Origin: JBFWVD01 sp050246915
Lineage (GTDB): Bacteria; Actinomycetota; Acidimicrobiia; Acidimicrobiales; Ilumatobacteraceae
DNA: 16,831 nucleotides
Assembly (NCBI GenBank): GCA_050246915.1
Contig: JBFWVD010000096.1
Location: forward strand, 1 to 16,831
Direction of reading: 5' to 3'
In this document: positions 15,265 to 16,831 of the stretch, in pieces
Position numbering within the stretch: position 1 is the stretch's first letter
Layout: each line of letters begins with the position of its first letter
Notes under the pieces: generated by a model
The model's input: only the letters and a program-made list of their open reading frames with translations
Databases searched by the model: none
Told to the model about the DNA's origin: nothing
Position numbers and translations under genes: made by a program

Positions 15265-15918
15265 TCATCGCACCTCGAGGCCGTTGAACTTGCGGATGGC
15301 GCGATCGAGGCGCTTGCCGATCCGTTCTGCCGCGGCCCGATTGGTTGGGTTGGCGAACTGTCCGTCGGAGTCGAACAGATCGTCGGCCACGTAGAAGATG
15401 TCGTTGCCCGGGAGCACTATGGCACCGAGCGTCGTCATCACCCGGGTGAGCTCGGCCAGCGCTCCATGTCCGTTGCCGTCGAGGCACACACAGCCCCGGG
15501 CGACGAGCTTGTACGTGAAGTTGTCGAGCGGCGCTTCGCCAGGGGCGAGGCGCGTGAGCCAGTCGATGAGGTTCTTCAACATGCCCGGGATCGAGCCGCC
15601 GTACTCGGGTGTGGCGATGAGGAATCCATCGGCCCAACGCATGTGCTCCTTCAGACGCAGCAGCGACTCGGGCAGCGGGACAGTCTGAGGCGGGCCGATA
15701 CGCCCACCTTCGTCGAACAAACGGTGCGGATCGCTGTTGTGAGCATCGAACAAATCGGCGTCGAGGACCGGGAGCGGGAACTCCTTCATGTCGAGGAGCC
15801 TGACCTCGGACCCTGCCGACTCGGCTCCCGCAGCCATGGCGCGAGCCAACTTCTTGTTGTTGGCGTCAGCGCGGAGGCTTCCGGCAAAGGCGACGATGCG
15901 AGGGCTCCTGGTCTCCAT
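15265..15918 (-). CDS. NAD(P)H-dependent FMN reductase family flavoprotein
   Basis: Flavodoxin-like enzyme of 217 residues expected to reduce FMN or a flavin-accessible substrate such as a quinone or azo compound with NAD(P)H, in the cytosol. The phosphate-binding start is IVAFAGSLRADANNKKLARA (8-27), and the flavin loop is ATPEYGGSIPGMLKNLIDWL (102-121). ATG at 15918 is supported by GGGAGG nine bases upstream; a longer open frame to 16131 overlaps the divergent DGPF gene. It is divergent from the DGPF/sigma pair across 190 bases, and its stop is 119 bases from the TRIC start. It looks monocistronic. The true substrate is not readable from sequence. Confidence 0.93.
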   Translation of the reverse strand: METRSPRIVAFAGSLRADANNKKLARAMAAGAESAGSEVRLLDMKEFPLPVLDADLFDAHNSDPHRLFDEGGRIGPPQTVPLPESLLRLKEHMRWADGFLIATPEYGGSIPGMLKNLIDWLTRLAPGEAPLDNFTYKLVARGCVCLDGNGHGALAELTRVMTTLGAIVLPGNDIFYVADDLFDSDGQFANPTNRAAAERIGKRLDRAIRKFNGLEVR

Positions 15919-15947
15919 GCGTCGCAGCCTCCCATGCAGCCGGGCAC

Positions 15948-15975
15948 GCGGCAACGGCTCGGCTGACCGTGCCGC
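15948..15975. other. Imperfect hairpin in the flavin reductase upstream region
   Basis: GCGGCA (15948-15953) and CGG (15955-15957) pair with CCG (15967-15969) and TGCCGC (15970-15975), with one bulged A at 15954. The stem is nine pairs with a nine-base loop, 30 bases upstream of the reductase start. Could be an RNA leader structure or an operator. Confidence 0.35.
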
Positions 15976-16017
15976 AACGAGCGACGCGCAGCCCCAGACT
16001 TGCCATGATCGGAGGGA

Positions 16018-16041
16018 ATTCTCGTCATCGATGTCGAGAAT
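16018..16041. promoter_or_regulatory. Near-perfect 24-bp palindrome between the flavin reductase and DGPF genes
   Basis: Arms ATTCTCG and CGAGAAT enclose TCATCGATGT. Only one of twelve pairs (T16025 with T16034) breaks the symmetry. The outer arms repeat the TTCTCG/CGAGAA half-sites found before the TRIC gene, here with a 10-bp centre. The right arm overlaps the candidate ECF42 -35 element. Confidence 0.65.
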
Positions 16042-16058
16042 CGGAACCCAACTCCGTC
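16032..16058 (+). promoter_or_regulatory. Candidate ECF42-type promoter of the DGPF-sigma operon
   Basis: TGTCGA (16032-16037) and CGTC (16055-16058) are separated by 17 bases. This matches the TGTCGA / CG(A/T)C promoter pattern I recall being reported for ECF42 sigma factors in Streptomyces. Transcription would begin near 16065, about 44 bases before the DGPF start codon. Confidence 0.55.
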
Positions 16059-16108
16059 CTTGGTGTGACTGGCGGCCGGTGGGGTCGCCATCACGAGAGG
16101 AGAACCCC

Positions 16109-16516
16109 ATGGCCAAGTACCTGTTGCTCAAGCACTACCGAGGCGCGCCCGACGCGGTGAACAACATCCCGATGGACCAGTGGACCCCGGCCGAGGTCGA
16201 TGCACACATCCGCTACATGCAGGACTTCGCCACCCGCCTCGAGGGCACCGGCGAGTTCGTCTCTGGTGACGCGCTGGCGCCCACCGGGGCGTGGGTCCGA
16301 TTCGCTGGAGCAGGGAAGCCACCCGTCGTCGACGGTCCGTTCGCCGAGACGAAGGATCTCATCGCCGGATGGATGATCATCGATGTCGACAGCTACGAGC
16401 GGGCCGTCGAGCTCGCCGGTGAGCTGTCGGCGGCACCGGGGGCCGGCGGCAACCCGATCCATGAATGGCTCGAGCTGCGGCCGTTCCTCGGATGGCAACA
16501 CACCATCACCGAGTGA
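16109..16516 (+). CDS. DGPF-motif YCII-related protein
   Basis: Small soluble protein (135 residues) of the YCII-related family. It starts MAKYLLLKHYRG, has the name-giving DGPF at 75-78 within VVDGPFAETKDLIAGW, and ends with PIHEWLELRPFLGW. ATG at 16109 is supported by GAGAGGAG about nine bases upstream. The following sigma-factor gene starts in a GTGA overlap with its stop, so the two are coupled. DGPF proteins are the standard genomic partners of ECF42 sigma factors; their biochemical role is unclear, though YCII homologues have been proposed to be enzymes (family knowledge). TGGGGT and ACCCCA flank the ribosome binding site and could form a short leader hairpin. Confidence 0.92.
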   Translation: MAKYLLLKHYRGAPDAVNNIPMDQWTPAEVDAHIRYMQDFATRLEGTGEFVSGDALAPTGAWVRFAGAGKPPVVDGPFAETKDLIAGWMIIDVDSYERAVELAGELSAAPGAGGNPIHEWLELRPFLGWQHTITE

Positions 16517-16831
16517 TCGTGGGCGATGTCGAGCTGCGTCAGCTCGTCCCCAAGGCACTGAGCGTCCTCGTCCGTCGCGGAGTCGACTTCGCGACGGCCG
16601 AGGACGCAGTGCAGACCGCGCTGATCCGCGCCTTGTCGACGTGGGGCAACGATCCGCCAGTCGATCCACAGGGCTGGCTCATCACTGTCGCCTGGCGGTC
16701 ATTTCTCGACATGACCAGGTCGGACGTGGCGCGACGCGATCGCGAGCTCCGATTCGGAGGTGGTCCGGACACAGGAGCACCACCATCGGCGGACGACACA
16801 CTCCAGCTCTACTTCCTGTGTGCGCAACCCG
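16513..16831 (+). CDS. ECF42-type sigma factor, 3' part missing
   Basis: Alternative RNA polymerase sigma subunit; 106 residues are visible before the window ends. Region 2 shows LVRRGVDFATAEDAVQTALIRALSTW and PQGWLITVAWRSFLDMTRS, and the linker ends in LQLYFLCAQP, resembling the RLLFxCCHPAL stretch of the ECF42 group. The start is GTG at 16513, overlapping the DGPF stop, or GTG at 16519. ECF42 proteins normally continue through region 4 into a long C-terminal extension with TPR-like helices, giving about 400 residues; this lies outside the window. The DGPF partner directly upstream supports the group assignment. No anti-sigma gene is visible. Confidence 0.9.
   Translation, partial: MIVGDVELRQLVPKALSVLVRRGVDFATAEDAVQTALIRALSTWGNDPPVDPQGWLITVAWRSFLDMTRSDVARRDRELRFGGGPDTGAPPSADDTLQLYFLCAQP

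Noticed and set aside
16080..16109. Leader hairpin TGGGGT/ACCCCA around the DGPF ribosome binding site as a riboswitch
   Set aside because: Only six pairs with an 18-base loop that leaves the binding site exposed; no conserved aptamer features are visible.

Overview
The window looks like chromosomal DNA of a high-GC Actinomycetota, possibly class Acidimicrobiia. Support: very GC-rich third codon positions, frequent GTG starts, start/stop overlaps, a PF13796-type sensor kinase, an ECF42/DGPF module, and a compact MetE-like gene next to ligA with a cysteine desulfurase/mnmA pair nearby, an arrangement I recall from mycobacteria. The phylum is well supported; the class is a guess. I see no RNA gene, insertion sequence, prophage gene or CRISPR array, and no stretch above 300 bases lacks a gene.

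Left part (1-1865, minus strand): a PfkB-family adenosine kinase-like gene runs directly into an alpha-D-phosphohexomutase that leaves the window at base 1. A perfect Shine-Dalgarno lies in the last kinase codons, so the pair should be translationally coupled. Sugar-phosphate or nucleoside salvage is the likely theme. Divergently, 1966-5660 carries an M1 aminopeptidase (pepN) overlapped by 4 bases with a calcineurin-like phosphoesterase, whose 3' end runs into a 44-bp tandem repeat of nearly four copies.

Centre (5859-7860, plus strand): a two-component pair, a membrane histidine kinase with a duplicated sensor half and a NarL/LuxR-type response regulator. After a convergent gap with a strong G-quadruplex motif come, on the minus strand, ligA (10151-8034) and upstream of it a 360-residue MetE-like protein that keeps all zinc ligands. 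Both carry a perfect short in-frame tandem duplication. A six-helix membrane protein of unknown function is divergent from them.

Right part (12211-15145, minus strand): a TRIC/UPF0126 membrane protein, a cysteine desulfurase and mnmA form a probable operon; the last two are the sulfur donor and thiouridylase for tRNA 2-thiolation. Its promoter region holds two perfect palindromes of the form TTCTCG-N3-CGAGAA, 32 bp centre to centre, plus a weaker third 22 bp further on. A flavin reductase (15918-15265) is divergent from a DGPF/YCII protein and an ECF42-type sigma factor that leaves the right edge. Their shared intergenic region holds a nearly perfect 24-bp palindrome with the same half-sites, overlapping a plausible ECF42 promoter (TGTCGA-N17-CGTC). 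This set of sites is the most interesting candidate for an undescribed regulatory circuit here.
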